A DNA stretch of 34,161 nucleotides. It comes from JBLNDG01 sp050261415 (GTDB lineage: Bacteria; Bacillota; Clostridia; Lutisporales; Lutisporaceae). Numbering within the stretch: the first letter of the stretch is position 1; each line of letters begins with the position of its first letter. The notes under the pieces were generated by a model. It had not been told where the DNA came from and did not search any database. It saw only the letters and a program-made list of their open reading frames with translations. Both the position numbers and the translations under genes were made by a program. This document shows positions 32,730 through 34,161 of this stretch, piece by piece. The stretch is taken from positions 1 to 34,161 of the forward strand of contig JBLNDG010000054.1 of assembly GCA_050261415.1 (NCBI GenBank), in the 5' to 3' direction.

Positions 32730-32777
32730 ATGTTTCGCACTACACTAATTTAATGGAAGATGTGTAGTGCGAAACAT
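32730..32777. repeat. Perfect 16-bp inverted repeat upstream of glgP
   Basis: ATGTTTCGCACTACAC (32730-32745) and its exact complement (32762-32777) around a 16-base loop. It begins 12 bases after the nested hairpin and ends 34 bases before a TATAAT (32811-32816). Confidence 0.8.
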
Positions 32778-32848
32778 ATTATATCCATAGTTTATAATGA
32801 CAAAATATCGTATAATTAGAGGTATAATTACAATTTGTGGAGGCTAAT

Positions 32849-34161
32849 ATGGGGATAAGTAAGGAAAAGTTCAGAGAGGACTATCTAAAAAAGCTTATGA
32901 CTATGCACGCCAAAAGCTTTGAAGAAGCTACTCTTGCAGATAAATATTCCGCACTTGGAAGCCTTATCAGGGATTATGCAGCTCCAAACTGGGTAAAAAC
33001 CAATGAAAAATACGCTGAAAAAGAAGTTAAACAGGTATATTACTTTTCCATTGAATTCCTGCTGGGCAGGCTTCTTGGCAACAATTTGGTCAATATGGGG
33101 CTGGAGAAGGTCTGTGAGGAAGTGCTTAACGAGCTTGGTATGACGCTTAAAGATATAAAATCGGTAGAGCCGGATGCAGGCCTTGGAAACGGCGGTTTAG
33201 GAAGGCTTGCAGCATGCTTCCTGGATTCCATGGCTTCTCTCGGAATCCCGGGCCACGGCTGCGGAATCAGGTACAAATATGGCTTATTTGAGCAAAAAAT
33301 TATTGACGGCTACCAGGTGGAACTACCGGAGAACTGGTTGAGAGAAGGCAATGTATGGGAGATAAGAAAAGCGGATAAGGCTGTGGAAGTAAAGTTCGGC
33401 GGTAATGTAAGGGTGGAAAATGAAAACAACCGGTTGAAATTTTACCACGAGAATTATGAGACGGTGTTGGCCGTGCCATATGATACGCCGGTTATTGGAT
33501 ATAATAATGATACTGTAAACACTTTACGTTTATGGAGCGCTGAAAAGCCTGAGAAAGATTTTGATCTGAGTTCCTTCAGCAGGGGCGAGTATTTGAAGTC
33601 GGTTGAGCAGAAATATTCAGTAGAAGCAATTTCACAGGTGCTGTACCCTGACGACAGTTATGAAGAAGGCAGGCGTTTGAGGCTCAAACAGCAGTATTTC
33701 TTCGTATCGGCAGGGTTGCAGAGCATTATGAGAAGCTATAAGCAGAGCGGCTGCCCAATTTATGATTTCGATGAAAAGGTAGCAATCCATATAAATGATA
33801 CTCATCCCGCACTGGCTGTACCTGAGCTTATGCGAATTCTTTTAGATGAGGAAGGCCTGGACTGGGATACGGCATGGAAGGTTACAACAAATACAATATC
33901 TTATACAAACCATACGATATTATCTGAGGCCTTAGAAAAATGGCCTATAGACATGTTCAAATCCATGCTTCCCAGAATTTTTATGATTGTAGATGAAATA
34001 AATGAGCGGTTCTGCGGGGATTTATGGAACAGGTATCCCGGAAATTGGGACAAGATTGCCAAGCTGGCAATAGTGGCGGACGGATATGTAAAAATGGCCC
34101 ATCTGGCTATTGTGGGGAGCCATAGTATCAACGGAGTTGCGAAAATTCATACAGAAATATT
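32849..34161 (+). CDS. glgP: Glycogen/starch phosphorylase, 5' part (runs off the window)
   Basis: The frame is open from ATG 32849, behind GTGGAGG, to the window end: 437 codons of a family of about 750-850 residues. VYYFSIEFLLGRLLGNNL, EPDAGLGNGGLGRLAACFLDSMA, GIRYKYGLFEQ, QQYFFVSAGLQ, HINDTHPALAVPELMR and TISYTNHTILSEALEKWP match GT35 alpha-glucan phosphorylases. The PLP-binding Lys region lies beyond the window. It releases glucose-1-phosphate from glycogen. It is separated from glgA by a terminator and by two hairpins, so it has its own transcript; TATAAT boxes at 32811-32816 and 32823-32828 are candidate -10 elements without clear -35 boxes. Confidence 0.95.
   Translation, partial: MGISKEKFREDYLKKLMTMHAKSFEEATLADKYSALGSLIRDYAAPNWVKTNEKYAEKEVKQVYYFSIEFLLGRLLGNNLVNMGLEKVCEEVLNELGMTLKDIKSVEPDAGLGNGGLGRLAACFLDSMASLGIPGHGCGIRYKYGLFEQKIIDGYQVELPENWLREGNVWEIRKADKAVEVKFGGNVRVENENNRLKFYHENYETVLAVPYDTPVIGYNNDTVNTLRLWSAEKPEKDFDLSSFSRGEYLKSVEQKYSVEAISQVLYPDDSYEEGRRLRLKQQYFFVSAGLQSIMRSYKQSGCPIYDFDEKVAIHINDTHPALAVPELMRILLDEEGLDWDTAWKVTTNTISYTNHTILSEALEKWPIDMFKSMLPRIFMIVDEINERFCGDLWNRYPGNWDKIAKLAIVADGYVKMAHLAIVGSHSINGVAKIHTEI

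Noticed and set aside
32634..32777. Ends of an insertion sequence
   Set aside because: The inverted repeats enclose at most 56 bases and no transposase frame, so no IS can be called.

Overview
The window is a stretch of chromosome from a low-to-mid GC, Gram-positive, anaerobic, spore-forming bacterium, most likely a member of class Clostridia. The evidence is the lonB-lonA-ysxC order, the two-subunit GlgC/GlgD ADP-glucose pyrophosphorylase, an HgdC-type dehydratase activase, strong AGGAGG-type ribosome sites, a PerR regulator and a cyclic-di-AMP riboswitch. No tRNA, rRNA, CRISPR array, intact transposon or prophage was seen. The species is not identified.

Layout. Positions 1-1312 are a small, decaying accessory patch: a membrane ORF and a signal-peptide protein on the minus strand whose frames appear broken at A-runs, and a remnant of a HicB antitoxin on the plus strand. 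Next come a secreted coiled-coil protein and a small tautomerase-like protein (1307-2268, minus). Positions 2515-7950 hold lonB, lonA, ysxC and a CPBP membrane protease. Positions 8024-10861 hold an unknown protein, a processive-type GT2 glycosyltransferase and a Yip1-family membrane protein. A minus-strand operon (13678-10883) encodes a ThiF/MoeB-like E1 protein, a divergent cis-prenyltransferase and the CCA-adding enzyme. Positions 13951-18866 contain a seven-repeat lipoprotein, a calcium-loop protein, a MocR-type regulator with a palindromic operator, and a double HD/HD-GYP protein. Positions 19014-20682 contain a decayed dehydratase-related gene followed by its apparently intact activase. 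Positions 20776-26496 contain an FMN_bind-like protein, perR, a small membrane protein, archaeal-type phosphoglycerate mutase, a LysM/peptidoglycan-binding protein under a c-di-AMP riboswitch, a YkvA-like protein and a CapA-like lipoprotein. Positions 26730-34161 form the glycogen cluster glgB-glgC-glgD-glgA, then glgP, which runs off the window.

How it works together. The glg genes form a complete glycogen synthesis route (ADP-glucose formation, chain elongation, branching) with phosphorolysis by GlgP next door, behind a terminator and two large perfect hairpins. The Lon pair handles protein quality control, with lonA carrying its own sigma-A-like promoter. Several regulatory signals can be read directly: the ydaO-type riboswitch, a PerR protein with all expected metal-ligand and zinc residues plus a Per-box-like site over its own promoter, and a 16-bp palindrome over the MocR promoter. 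Five convergent gene pairs each share one hairpin lying between or inside their 3' ends.

Most unusual points: the decayed dehydratase gene that lacks both its N-terminus and its middle beside an intact activase; the frame-broken signal-peptide gene at the left edge; the tandem hairpins before glgP; and the stand-alone ThiF/prenyltransferase pair with cca. I found no clear, wholly new multi-gene system.
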